A DNA stretch of 64,000 bases, taken from assembly GCA_030758115.1 (NCBI GenBank), contig JANREX010000085.1, positions 1,655 to 65,654 on the forward strand, read 5' to 3'. The notes under the pieces were generated by a model. It made no database searches. It had not been told where the DNA came from and saw only the letters and a program-made list of their open reading frames with translations. The translations under genes were made by a program, and so were the position numbers. This document shows positions 26,485 through 36,116 of the stretch, piece by piece (the first letter of the stretch is position 1; every line of letters starts with the position of its first letter). Source of the stretch: Paracoccaceae bacterium (GTDB lineage: Bacteria; Pseudomonadota; Alphaproteobacteria; Rhodobacterales; Rhodobacteraceae).

Positions 26485-29262
26485 CTATTCGGCCGGGATC
26501 TGCTCTTGTGCGCGTTCGATCCGGACGGCTGCGAACTTGAACTCCGGGATCTTGCCATAGGGGTCGATGGCCGGGTTGGTCAGGATGTTCGCTGCCGCCT
26601 CGACATAGGCGAAGGGGACGAAAACCATGTTTTCCGCCACCGCCCGGTCCGCGCGGGCCATGATCGTGATCGCGCCGCGCCGCGACACGAGGCGCACGTT
26701 GCCGCCCGGCACGACACCCAGACGGTGCAGCGTGGCCGGGTGGATCGAGCAATTCGCCTCGGGCTCGACCGCATCCAGAACGTGGGACCGGCGCGTCATC
26801 GACCCTGTGTGCCAATGTTCCAACTGCCGCCCCGTGGTCATCACGAAGGGATAATCGGCATCCGGCAATTCATCGGGCGAGATGACGGATGCCGGCGTGA
26901 ATTTCGCCCGGCCCCCGTCGCGCGGGAAGCCTTCGGCAAAGACGATGGGCTGACCGGGGTCGGTCGCCGACAGGCTGGGATAGGTCACGGCACCTTCGTT
27001 TTCCAGCCGCTCCCAGGTGATATTGTCTAGCGATTTCATGCCTTTCGCCATTTCGGTATAGATCTGGCCGGGATGGGTGTAATCCCAGTCCAGCCCAAGC
27101 CGCTGGGCCAGTTGGGTGATGATCAGCCAATCCTCGCGGGCCTCGCCCGGAGACGCGACAGCGGCGCGGCCCATCTGCACCTGGCGGTTCGTGTTCGTGA
27201 CGGTGCCGTTCTTTTCATAAAAGGCGGCAGCCGGCAGGATCACATCGGCGAAATTCGCCGTCTCGGTCAGGAAGATGTCCTGAACCACCAGACACTCCAG
27301 CTTGGACAGGGCATGCCTTGCATGGGTCACGTCCGGATCGGACATGGCCGGATTCTCGCCAAGGATATACATCCCCTTGATCGACCCGGCATGGACGGCA
27401 TCCAGGATCTCGGTGACGGTCAGACCTTTCTCGCCCGAGAAATCGCCGGAATTCCAGAGCCGCGAAAAGTTGCTGCGCACCGCGTCATCCGTGACAGGCT
27501 GGTAATCGGGCAGGAACATCGGGATCAGACCCGCATCAGAGGCACCTTGCACGTTGTTCTGCCCGCGCAGCGGATGCAGGCCCGCACCGGGCTTGCCGAT
27601 ATTGCCTGTCATCAGGGCCAGCGAGATCAGGCAGCGGGAATTGTCGGTGCCGTGGATATGCTGCGACACACCCATCCCCCAGAAGATCATCCCCGCCTTG
27701 CCCCCGGCAAAGGTCCGGGCCACCGCGCGCAGCTCGTCCGCGGGAATGCCGCAGATCGGGGCCATCGCCTCGGGGGTGAACTTGGCAAGATGGGCTTTCT
27801 CGGCCTCCCAGTTCTCGGTGAACTTCTCGATATAGGCTTGATCGTAAAGACCTTCCTCGACGATCACGTGCATGATCGCGTTCAGCATCGACACATCCGC
27901 ACCCGGCTTGAATTGCAGCATGTGGGTGGCGTGCCGGCGCAGGCCGACACCGCGCGGATCCATGACGATCAGCTTGCCGCCGCGCTTTGCGAACTGCTTG
28001 AAATAGGTGGCGGCAACGGGATGGTTTTCCACCGGGTTCGACCCGATGACGATCGCCACATCGGCATGTTCGATCTGGTTGAAGGTCGCCGTCACCGCGC
28101 CAGAGCCCACGTTCTCCATCAAAGCCGCCACCGAGGAGGCATGGCACAGCCGCGTGCAATGATCGACGTTGTTATGGCCAAAGCCTTGCCGGATCAGCTT
28201 CTGGAACAGATAGGCCTCTTCGTTCGAGCATTTGGCGGAACCGAAGCCTGCGATCGCGCGGCCGCGTCCATTGGTGCTGAGCGCCTTGAAGCTGTTGGCC
28301 ACCATGTCCAGGGCTTCGTCCCATGTCGCCTCGCGGAAATGGGTCATGGGGTTGCCCGGATCGACATTCATCCCCTTGGGTGCGCCCTCGCGCCGGATCA
28401 GGGGCGTGGTCAGGCGGTGGGGATGGTGGATGTAGTCGAAGCCAAACCGCCCCTTGACGCACAGCCGCCCTTCGTTGGCGGGGCCGTTGATGCCTTCGAC
28501 GGCGCGGACCTTGCCGTCCTTGATCTTGAGGCTGACCTGACAGCCGACGCCGCAGAACGGGCAGATGGACTTGACGGCTTCATCGAAATCCTTGCTGTCG
28601 CCTTGCTGTGCGGCATCCACCATCGTGGCGGGCATCAGCGCGCCTGTCGGGCAGGCCTGCACGCATTCGCCGCAACCCACGCAGGAGGATTGGCCCATCG
28701 GATCGTTCATGTCGAACACCGGATAGGCGTTCTGGCCGCGTCCGGCCATCCCGATCACGTCATTGACCTGCACCTCGCGGCAGGCGCGGACACACAGCCC
28801 GCAAGAGATGCAGGCATCCAGATTGACGCGCATCGCCACATGGCTGTCGTCCAGCAGCGGGATATGATCCGCATCCTTGGTCGGCAGGCGGCTTTCGCTC
28901 ACGCCATTCGCCTCGGCCATGTCCCACAGATGCGAGGACCGGTCGTGCGCCGTCGCGCGATCCGGCTGATCGGCCAGCAGCATCTCGACCACCATCTTGC
29001 GCGCCGAAGTGGCGCGGGCACTGTCCGTCCTCACGACCATGCCTTCGGTGGGTGTGCGGATGCACGAGGCCGCCAGCGTGCGCTCGCCGTCGATCTCGAC
29101 CATGCAGGCGCGGCAGTTGCCGTCGGGGCGATAGCCTGGCGCGGGCTTGTGGCACAGGTGCGGAATGATCAGGCCACGCCCGTTGGCGACTTCCCAGATG
29201 GTCTGGTCCTTGTCGGCCTGAACTTCCTTGCCGTCCAGGATGAAGGTGATCTTGTCGGACAT
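26485..29262 (-). CDS. fdsA: NAD-linked formate dehydrogenase alpha subunit
   Basis: 925 aa; 2Fe-2S-like N-terminus (TFILDGKEVQADKDQTIWEVANGRGLIIPHLCHKPAPGYRPDGNCRACMVEIDG), ferredoxin clusters, CPFCGVGCQ, 'CTRLCHASSVAALMENVGSGAVT'. Confidence 0.95.
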   Translation of the reverse strand: MSDKITFILDGKEVQADKDQTIWEVANGRGLIIPHLCHKPAPGYRPDGNCRACMVEIDGERTLAASCIRTPTEGMVVRTDSARATSARKMVVEMLLADQPDRATAHDRSSHLWDMAEANGVSESRLPTKDADHIPLLDDSHVAMRVNLDACISCGLCVRACREVQVNDVIGMAGRGQNAYPVFDMNDPMGQSSCVGCGECVQACPTGALMPATMVDAAQQGDSKDFDEAVKSICPFCGVGCQVSLKIKDGKVRAVEGINGPANEGRLCVKGRFGFDYIHHPHRLTTPLIRREGAPKGMNVDPGNPMTHFREATWDEALDMVANSFKALSTNGRGRAIAGFGSAKCSNEEAYLFQKLIRQGFGHNNVDHCTRLCHASSVAALMENVGSGAVTATFNQIEHADVAIVIGSNPVENHPVAATYFKQFAKRGGKLIVMDPRGVGLRRHATHMLQFKPGADVSMLNAIMHVIVEEGLYDQAYIEKFTENWEAEKAHLAKFTPEAMAPICGIPADELRAVARTFAGGKAGMIFWGMGVSQHIHGTDNSRCLISLALMTGNIGKPGAGLHPLRGQNNVQGASDAGLIPMFLPDYQPVTDDAVRSNFSRLWNSGDFSGEKGLTVTEILDAVHAGSIKGMYILGENPAMSDPDVTHARHALSKLECLVVQDIFLTETANFADVILPAAAFYEKNGTVTNTNRQVQMGRAAVASPGEAREDWLIITQLAQRLGLDWDYTHPGQIYTEMAKGMKSLDNITWERLENEGAVTYPSLSATDPGQPIVFAEGFPRDGGRAKFTPASVISPDELPDADYPFVMTTGRQLEHWHTGSMTRRSHVLDAVEPEANCSIHPATLHRLGVVPGGNVRLVSRRGAITIMARADRAVAENMVFVPFAYVEAAANILTNPAIDPYGKIPEFKFAAVRIERAQEQIPAE

Positions 29263-29263
29263 G

Positions 29264-30949
29264 TCAGACCTCTTGGGGGAAATGCTTGATGGTCAGGCGG
29301 ATCGGATTGGGGGCAGCCTGCCCCAGCCCGCAGATGCTGGCGTCGGTCATGGTCGTGCACAGCTCTTCCAGCAGGGGTTGATCCCAGCGGTCGGCCTGCA
29401 TCAGCTTGACCGCCTTTTCGCAGCCCACGCGGCATGGCGTGCATTGGCCGCAGCTTTCGGCCTCGAAGAACCGCAGCATGTTCAGTGCTGCATCGCGCGC
29501 GCTGTCGTGATCCGACAGCACGACGACAGCGGCCGAACCGATGAAGGTGCCATGCGGCTGCAGCGTGTCGAAATCCAGCGGGATGTCGTGCATGCTGGCC
29601 GGCAGCAGGCCCGAGGACGGCCCCCCCGGCTGATAGGCCTTGAACACATGACCCTCGGCCATGCCTCCGGCGGCGGCGATCACATCGGTGATGGTCGATC
29701 CTGCCGGCAGCAAGTAGACGCCCGGCCGCGCCACCCGGCCCGAGACGGAATAGCTGCGCAGCCCCTTGCGGCCGTTCTTTTCGACAGTGTTCAGGATCTG
29801 CGGCCCCTCGCGGCAGATGCGCGCGACCCAGTGCAGGGTTTCGACATTATGCACCAGCGTGGGCCGGTTGAAGATGCCGACCTGCGCGACGAAGGGCGGG
29901 CGGTGGCGCGGAATGCCGCGCTTGCCCTCGATCGACTCGATCATCGCGCTTTCCTCGCCGCAGATATAGGCCCCGGCCCCGCGGCGCAGGTCGATATATC
30001 CCTTTGGCACGATGCCTGCCTGTTCCAGCGCGGCGATCTCCTGCGACAGGATATGGCGGACGGCGGGATATTCGTCGCGCATGTAGATGAAGCAGGTTTC
30101 GGCCGCGACGCCCCAGGCGGCGATCAGCATGCCTTCCAGAAACAGATGCGGTGTGCGTTCAAGGTAATGGCGGTCCTTGAACGTGCCCGGCTCGCCCTCG
30201 TCACCATTGACGGCCAGATAGCGCGGACCCGGATTGGCCCGGACAAAGGACCACTTGCGCCCTGACGGAAAGCCCGCACCGCCCAGACCGCGCAGACCTG
30301 CCTCAAGCAGGCGGTCCTGTACCTGTTCGACATCGCCGCCATCGCGCAGCGCTTGCAGGGTCTGGTATCCGCCCGCGTTTTGGTAGGCCGCAAGCGCCTC
30401 GTAGGCCGGGATCACGGCATGAAAGTCGCCCGCGTCGATCACGGCCTGTGCGGCCTCGACCGTGGCGTGGTCCACATGGCGATGGCCGATTTCCAGCACG
30501 GGTGCCGTATCACAGCGCCCCATGCAGGGCGCGCGCAGCACGCGGATGCGCGCGGGGTCGTGACCGGCCTCCAGCGCGGTGATCAGGGCCTCGGACCCGG
30601 CCAGTTCGCACGACAGGGAGTCGCAGACCCGGATCGTCAAATCGGGTGGGGGTGTCTCATCCTCGCGGATCGGGTCGAAATGGGCATAGAAGGTCGCGAC
30701 CTCCCAGACTTCGGCCATGCCGATGCGCAGCTCCTCGGCAAGGGCGCGCAGGTGTGGTGCGCTCAGATGCCCATGGCTGTCCTGCAGGAGATGCAGGAAT
30801 TCGATCAGCAGATCGCGCCGCCGGGGCCTGTTGCCCAGCAGGGCGCGTACGTCGGCCAGGGCCTGATCGTCCAGTTGCCGACCCTTGGGGGTGCGGCGTC
30901 CCTTGCCTTTGCCGGATTTCCAGATCCCCTGGTTGTCATCAAGTGCCAT
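29264..30949 (-). CDS. NAD-linked formate dehydrogenase fused gamma-beta subunit (NuoE-like plus NuoF-like)
   Basis: 561 aa; N-term 24-kDa-like ('HLRALAEELRIGMAEVWEVATFYAHFDPI', 'CDSLSCELAGSEAL', 'CMGRCDTAP') continuous with 51-kDa-like ('GLRGLGGAGFPSGRKWSFVRA', 'GAGAYICGEESAMIESIEGKRGIPRHRPPF', 'ESCGQCTPCRVGCEK'). Confidence 0.93.
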   Translation of the reverse strand: MALDDNQGIWKSGKGKGRRTPKGRQLDDQALADVRALLGNRPRRRDLLIEFLHLLQDSHGHLSAPHLRALAEELRIGMAEVWEVATFYAHFDPIREDETPPPDLTIRVCDSLSCELAGSEALITALEAGHDPARIRVLRAPCMGRCDTAPVLEIGHRHVDHATVEAAQAVIDAGDFHAVIPAYEALAAYQNAGGYQTLQALRDGGDVEQVQDRLLEAGLRGLGGAGFPSGRKWSFVRANPGPRYLAVNGDEGEPGTFKDRHYLERTPHLFLEGMLIAAWGVAAETCFIYMRDEYPAVRHILSQEIAALEQAGIVPKGYIDLRRGAGAYICGEESAMIESIEGKRGIPRHRPPFVAQVGIFNRPTLVHNVETLHWVARICREGPQILNTVEKNGRKGLRSYSVSGRVARPGVYLLPAGSTITDVIAAAGGMAEGHVFKAYQPGGPSSGLLPASMHDIPLDFDTLQPHGTFIGSAAVVVLSDHDSARDAALNMLRFFEAESCGQCTPCRVGCEKAVKLMQADRWDQPLLEELCTTMTDASICGLGQAAPNPIRLTIKHFPQEV

Positions 30950-31027
30950 CGCGCTGCCCTGCCGGTTGATTCACCGCAGACCCTGCGTCGCAAGACAGGG
31001 TCGATCAATATGGCAGTTCCTTGGGGT

Positions 31028-31045
31028 GATAGGCAAAAGCTATCA
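31028..31045. promoter_or_regulatory. Inverted repeat TGATAG-N6-CTATCA (contains ATAG-N7-CTAT), possible LysR-type operator
   Basis: tgataggcaaaagctatca in the divergent intergenic region between fdsGB (30949, -) and the TusA-like gene (31114, +). Confidence 0.45.
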
Positions 31046-31113
31046 AAGGTCGGAATTGTCATGCGAATGGTCGTGGTATGGACAGGGCGATTTGCCCGCT
31101 CTATATCGCGCTC

Positions 31114-31341
31114 ATGGATTGGCATGATGATATAGACGCGCGTGGCCTTTTGTGCCCGCTTCCGGTGCTGAAACTGCGCAAACGGCTTGCCGCGCGCGCA
31201 GGCGGCGAGGTTGTGCGCATCACCACGACCGACCCTGCTGCAATCGTCGACATCCCGCATTTCTGTGTCGAAGGGGGGCATCGCCTGCTCTCGTCTTCCG
31301 AGGCCGAGGACGCCATCACCTGGCTTGTGGCCAAGGGCTGA
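31114..31341 (+). CDS. TusA family sulfurtransferase
   Basis: MDWHDDIDARGLLCPLPVLKLRKRL; conserved CPxP motif. Confidence 0.9.
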   Translation: MDWHDDIDARGLLCPLPVLKLRKRLAARAGGEVVRITTTDPAAIVDIPHFCVEGGHRLLSSSEAEDAITWLVAKG

Positions 31342-31377
31342 TCACTGGCACATAGACGGCCCGGCGGGGCCTGTGCC

Positions 31378-33495
31378 CTACATTCCGAAACTGGCGTAGG
31401 GGATATAGCGTACCGGCGATCCCGGTCTGATCTGAGCCGCCTCATCGGGCAGTTCGACAAGGCCGCTGGCCCATGACAGGCCACTGATCCGCCCCGATCC
31501 CTCCGACGCAAAAACCTCTGCCTCGCCCTGTTCGTTCAGCCTGGCGCGCAGGTATTCGCGCCGACCGGCCTTCTTGTCCTTGGAAAAGGCCGCAGGGACC
31601 GTGAAGGCGGCGGGGGCGATCCAGCCCGATCCCGCCATGAGCGACAGGGCCGGGCGCGCGAAGATCAGCGCGCAGACAAGGGCCGCCACGGGATTTCCCG
31701 GCAATCCGAAGACCGGCACTCCCTGCCACATGGCCAAGGCCAGCGGGCGACCGGGCTTGACCGCAATCCGCCAACTGCTCAGGTTGCCTTCGGTCCGCAG
31801 CAGCCGCGAGACGTGATCCTCATCCCCGGCCGAGGCACCGCCAGAGGTCAGCACGACATCCGCCTGCGTGGCACCCTGCATCAAGGCCTGCCGGATCGCG
31901 TCGGTGTCATCCGGCATATGCCCAAGGTCCACCGGGGTATGGCCCCAACGCGCGGCCAGCGACAGCAGCATCGGGCGGTTCGCATCAAAGATCTGATGCG
32001 GCGCCGCCTGTGCCGCGGGATCGGTCAGCAGTTCGTCCCCGGTCGACAGCACGCCCACCCGCAATGGCTTGCGCACATCGACAGCGCCGATGCCAAGCGC
32101 CGTCAGCAGCGCCAGATCGGGCGCGCGCAGGATGTGACCGGCAGGCAGGGCCATCTGACCTTCCTGCATGTCCTCGCCCGCGCGGCGGGTATTGGCCCCT
32201 GGCTTGACGGGGCCATCGAAGACCAGTTGCAGTCCATCTGTCGCGCAATCCTCTTCCAGCACGACGGTATCCACCCCTGCGGGCAGGATCGCGCCTGTCA
32301 GGATGCGGATCGCATGGCCCTGTGGCACCGTTCCGGCAAAGGGTTGGCCTGCGGCTGCGCGCCCGCTGACAAGGGGCATGCGCTGCGGGCCGTTGCCGGT
32401 GGCCGCATGGGCAAAGCCATATCCGTCGACAGCCGCATTGGGGCGGGGCGGGTTCGCGCGGCGTGCCATGGCCGGGCCTGCCAGCACCCGGCCTGCAGCA
32501 TCATGCGTCCTGACCAGATCATGACCGGTGACCGGATGCAGCACATCGCGCAGCTTGGCGAGGGCCGCATCCACCGGCACCCAGGCGACCCCTTGCGGCA
32601 TGGCAAAGCAATCGTTGCGCAGGCGCGGCGGGGTCAGATGCGACGAAAGGGCCGCGCGCAAATGTGCCTGCTGGCCTGACCCCAGGATCCAGCCCTCGGT
32701 CAGGGCGGCCTCGGGCAGGGTCTGCCGGTCCAGCAGGACGGCGCGCATCTGCGGGTCCAGCCCAGCCAGGGCCCGGGCCAGCAGCCGCACCTGATGGGCG
32801 TCGGGTGGCAAGCCGGGGTCGGCGGCACTGGCCATGCGGACGGCATCCGCCAGCATCGAGGGATAGACTTCGGCCAGCGTGATCTGTGCGGGTGCCTCGA
32901 ACGGCCAGACAGACAGCTGGCCTGCAAAGCGGCGGCGCAGGCGGGCCAGCACGGGCAGGCCGGTCAGTGTCTGTGCGCCGACCGCGCCGGCCCCGGCCAG
33001 TTGCCAGACCGATTTCGGCGTGGCACCGGGGCTGGCGGCGGCGGTTTCGGTCGCCCTGTGTTGTGCCAGCGTGGGGGGCAGCTTTGGCTTGAGATGTGGC
33101 AACCCGTCGATCTGTATCTTGCGGCCATTACCCCAGAACGGCCCGTCACCGGGGAACAGCGCGTTCAGGCGGGCTGCGACATCGCGGTAATTGCTTTCAT
33201 TGCGGTCGGTATCGGCATGGTTGTCGGCCAGCCAATCCCACAGATGCAATGGCCCGCCCGCCACGGTTGCCGCGAAGCCCGCAGGATAGCCAAAGGCAAA
33301 ATCGGCCCCCAGCAAAAGCCTTTCACCGGCCGTCAGGGCCTCTTCGATCAGTGCGATCAGCCGCGCCTCGGCCTGCGCACGGGTGGGCAGGTTCTCGGGC
33401 GCCGCGCCATCCAGCGCCAGCCAGATACTGTCCTTGCCGCGCGCGGGTTTTCCCGCCGCCGACCAATCCAGTATGGCGACGCGGGAATAGGTCAA
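31378..33495 (-). CDS. MoeA-type molybdopterin molybdotransferase with a ~300-aa N-terminal extension domain
   Basis: 705 aa. C-terminal half MoeA-like ('RTHDAAGRVLAGPAMARRANPPRPNAAVDGYGFAH', 'LTSGGASAGDEDHVSRLLR', 'FGLPGNPVAALV'). N-terminal part (MTYSRVAILDWSAAGKPARGKDSIWLAL...LLLGADFAFGYPAGF) is unrelated to MoeA. Confidence 0.85.
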   Translation of the reverse strand: MTYSRVAILDWSAAGKPARGKDSIWLALDGAAPENLPTRAQAEARLIALIEEALTAGERLLLGADFAFGYPAGFAATVAGGPLHLWDWLADNHADTDRNESNYRDVAARLNALFPGDGPFWGNGRKIQIDGLPHLKPKLPPTLAQHRATETAAASPGATPKSVWQLAGAGAVGAQTLTGLPVLARLRRRFAGQLSVWPFEAPAQITLAEVYPSMLADAVRMASAADPGLPPDAHQVRLLARALAGLDPQMRAVLLDRQTLPEAALTEGWILGSGQQAHLRAALSSHLTPPRLRNDCFAMPQGVAWVPVDAALAKLRDVLHPVTGHDLVRTHDAAGRVLAGPAMARRANPPRPNAAVDGYGFAHAATGNGPQRMPLVSGRAAAGQPFAGTVPQGHAIRILTGAILPAGVDTVVLEEDCATDGLQLVFDGPVKPGANTRRAGEDMQEGQMALPAGHILRAPDLALLTALGIGAVDVRKPLRVGVLSTGDELLTDPAAQAAPHQIFDANRPMLLSLAARWGHTPVDLGHMPDDTDAIRQALMQGATQADVVLTSGGASAGDEDHVSRLLRTEGNLSSWRIAVKPGRPLALAMWQGVPVFGLPGNPVAALVCALIFARPALSLMAGSGWIAPAAFTVPAAFSKDKKAGRREYLRARLNEQGEAEVFASEGSGRISGLSWASGLVELPDEAAQIRPGSPVRYIPYASFGM

Positions 33496-33986
33496 AGCCC
33501 GACCTCGGCCAGGATGAAATCGGCAATGGCGGGCACGTCATCCAGGTCGAACAGCGGCACCCGCAGGTTTTGCGGCACGGTGTTCGACGCGACGGCCCGG
33601 ATCGTGGGATTGCTGTCCACCAGAAGCGGGCGGCCGGTTTCCCAGCGATGCGCCTCGATCTTGGGGTGCGGCTCGCGCTTGTAGCCTTCGATCAGGATCA
33701 GATCGACAGGCGCCATCAACGGCAGAAGGTCGGCCAGTGCGGGTTCCGGCTTGTCGCGCAATTCGGTCATCAGCGCCCAGCGGTTGGGCGAGGACAGCAT
33801 CACCTGATGGGCGCCCGCAGCCCTGTGGCGATAGCTGTCGCGCCCCGGCTGATCGACGTCCGTTTCGTGATGGGCATGCTTGAGCGTGGAAATGGTCAAG
33901 CCGCGCTTGCTGATCTCGGCGACAAGCCGTTCCATCAGCCCGGTCTTGCCTGCGTTCTTCCATCCGGTGACGCCGTAGACCCTCAT
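33492..33986 (-). CDS. mobB: Molybdopterin-guanine dinucleotide biosynthesis protein B
   Basis: MRVYGVTGWKNAGKTGLMERLVAEI P-loop; 'DLILIEGYKREPHPKIE'. Confidence 0.93.
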   Translation of the reverse strand: MRVYGVTGWKNAGKTGLMERLVAEISKRGLTISTLKHAHHETDVDQPGRDSYRHRAAGAHQVMLSSPNRWALMTELRDKPEPALADLLPLMAPVDLILIEGYKREPHPKIEAHRWETGRPLLVDSNPTIRAVASNTVPQNLRVPLFDLDDVPAIADFILAEVGL

Positions 33987-34606
33987 CCCGCCGCCCCGAG
34001 CAGGACCTCGGACCGTGCAAGGTCTTCGGGGGTGTTGACGTTGAAGAAGGGATCGTAGGGGTCCGACGAAAAGGTGGCCTGGCCCGCGCCGTGCCTGTCG
34101 GTCCACAACACGATCTTGCGCAACCCGCCTTCAAGCGCTTCGCGCAGGTCGTGGCGCAGCGCCACGGGCCAGAGGCCGAAGGTCGGATGCTGCCAGACCT
34201 TGCCGGTCTCGTCCGGTGAGGCCGCCAGCGCAAGGCCCGAGGGGCCCGCGGCCTGCTGCAGGCGCGCCACAAGATCGGTCGGAAAGAAGGGCGTGTCCGC
34301 CGCCACGCTGACGACGGCATCCGCCCCGCGGGAGGCGGCCCAATCCATGCCGGCCAGCACCCCCGCCAGCGGGCCTGCATAGCCCTCGATACTGTCGGGC
34401 AGCACCGGCAGCCCCAGGTCGAAGCGGTCGGGATCGCCATTCGCGTTCAAGGCGATGGCGTCGACCTGCGGGGTCAGGCGCGCGATCACGTGATCGACAA
34501 GGCGCTTGCCGCCCAGACTGCGCCAGCCCTTGTCGCCGCCCCCCATGCGCGTGGCGCGCCCGCCTGCCAGGATGACGGCGGGAATGCGTGCAGCACCATC
34601 AGTCAT
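33983..34606 (-). CDS. mobA: Molybdenum cofactor guanylyltransferase
   Basis: 'PAVILAGGRATRMGGGDKGWRSLGGKRLVDHV', 'FNVNTPEDL'. Confidence 0.95.
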   Translation of the reverse strand: MTDGAARIPAVILAGGRATRMGGGDKGWRSLGGKRLVDHVIARLTPQVDAIALNANGDPDRFDLGLPVLPDSIEGYAGPLAGVLAGMDWAASRGADAVVSVAADTPFFPTDLVARLQQAAGPSGLALAASPDETGKVWQHPTFGLWPVALRHDLREALEGGLRKIVLWTDRHGAGQATFSSDPYDPFFNVNTPEDLARSEVLLGAAG

Positions 34607-35486
34607 TGTCGGCCCCCTTGCGGCGGCTGGATTTGCTTTCGTCGGGCACGGCCGACGGGTCGGCGTCGCGGATCAGCCGGTCTTCGCCACTCAGGCAGAC
34701 GAAGCGCTGACCGCGCAGCCGCCCGATCAGGGTCAGGCCCACGGCGCGGGCGATCTCGACCCCCCAACCCGTGAAGCCGGACCGCGAGGCCAGGATCGGA
34801 ATGCCCATGTTCGCGGTCTTGATCACCATTTCGGATGTCAGCCGCCCCGTCGTGTAGAGCAGCTTGTCCGTGGGCGAGATCCCGTTCAGGAACATCCAGC
34901 CCGCGATCTTGTCCACCGCGTTGTGACGGCCCACATCCTCGAAATAGACCAGCGGCTGATCGCCCTGACACAGCACGGTGCCATGGATCGCGCCCGCGCT
35001 CAGGTACAGCGACGGGGTGGTGTTGATCTGTTTGGCCAAGGCATAAAGCCAGCTTGTGCGCAGCTCGGTGCGGGGCAGGGTCAGCCCCTCCAGCCCTTCC
35101 ATCATGTCGCCAAAGACGGTGCCGACCGCGCAGCCGCTGGTGCGGGTCTTCTTCTTGACCTTTTCCTCGTAGGAGGTCTGGCGCGCCGTGCGCACCACGA
35201 TGGTCTCCAACTCTTCGTCAAAGTCGATGGCGGTGACCTTGTCGTCGGCATGCAGCATGCCCTGATTGCGCAGGAACCCGATGGCCAGGTAATCGGGGTG
35301 GTCCCCGATCGTCATCGCCGTCACGATCTCTTGCGCGTTCAGATAGATGGTCAGCGGACGCTCTTCGACCACCGCGATCTGGACATCCGCGCCCATATGA
35401 TCGGTGCCGCTGACCGTGCGGGTCAGCCTTGGGTCATCAGGATCCGGAAGGATGGGAAGGTCTGGGGACATTGCGCTGCTTTTCAT
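34599..35486 (-). CDS. fdhD: Formate dehydrogenase accessory sulfurtransferase FdhD
   Basis: 'SGCAVGTVFGDM', 'AGAIHGTVLCQGDQPLVYFEDVGRHNAVDKIAG', 'LLYTTGRLTSEMVIKTANMGIPILASRSGFT'; ATG at 35486. Confidence 0.95.
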   Translation of the reverse strand: MKSSAMSPDLPILPDPDDPRLTRTVSGTDHMGADVQIAVVEERPLTIYLNAQEIVTAMTIGDHPDYLAIGFLRNQGMLHADDKVTAIDFDEELETIVVRTARQTSYEEKVKKKTRTSGCAVGTVFGDMMEGLEGLTLPRTELRTSWLYALAKQINTTPSLYLSAGAIHGTVLCQGDQPLVYFEDVGRHNAVDKIAGWMFLNGISPTDKLLYTTGRLTSEMVIKTANMGIPILASRSGFTGWGVEIARAVGLTLIGRLRGQRFVCLSGEDRLIRDADPSAVPDESKSSRRKGADND

Positions 35487-35545
35487 TGAGAGGCTTATAT
35501 AGTAGCACGGCTCGCAAGGGCGCAAGATGCGGAGAGGGCGGGAAC

Positions 35546-36079
35546 ATGCTGGGGGCCATAACCGTCGAGGGGCGTGGAGCATCCGACCGGTTGCTGTTCG
35601 AGATCGCATCCCTTCTGCAGGCCGATGGTTTTCGCCTGGCTGGCGCCGTTCAGGAAAATATCGAGCGCGAGGGGCGCCGCCGCGCCGACATGGTGCTGCA
35701 TCTGCTGGCCGAAGGCACATTGCGGCAGATCAGCCAGGACCTGGGCGCGCAGTCGCGTGGCTGCTGCCTTGACCCCGCCGCGCTGGAAGAGGTCGTGGCA
35801 CGGGTCGAAGTGGCCCTGCATGACCCTGTCGACCTGCTGATCGTCAACAAGTTCGGCAAGGCCGAGATCGAAGGGCGCGGCTTTCGCCCCCTGATCGGCC
35901 AGGCCCTGGTCGAGGATATTCCGGTGCTGGTCGCGGTCGGGCGCGGCAGTCGCGAAGGCTTTGACGCTTTCGCCGAGGGCATGGCCGAATGGATCGATCC
36001 ATCGCCCGATGCGGCGCTTGCATGGTGCCGGGCCGCCATCGGACATCCCGCGGGCCAGCACCGGGCGCAAACCGGCTGA
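35546..36079 (+). CDS. DUF2478-like protein
   Basis: 177 aa; P-loop-less NTPase-like 'DLLIVNKFGKAEIEGRGFRPLIGQAL' as in DUF2478; adjacent to Moco genes. Confidence 0.8.
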   Translation: MLGAITVEGRGASDRLLFEIASLLQADGFRLAGAVQENIEREGRRRADMVLHLLAEGTLRQISQDLGAQSRGCCLDPAALEEVVARVEVALHDPVDLLIVNKFGKAEIEGRGFRPLIGQALVEDIPVLVAVGRGSREGFDAFAEGMAEWIDPSPDAALAWCRAAIGHPAGQHRAQTG

Positions 36080-36116
36080 TTGCGCACGCTAGAGTGACAC
36101 GACCCATAATGGATGC

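Noticed and set aside
26477-26500. gatcccggc-N6-gccgggatc hairpin over the fdsA stop codon
   Set aside because: Could be a terminator for fdsA, but it overlaps coding sequence and has no T tract, so not called as a feature.
27073-29289. 738-aa plus-strand ORF over fdsA
   Set aside because: Antisense shadow of the well-supported fdsA gene.
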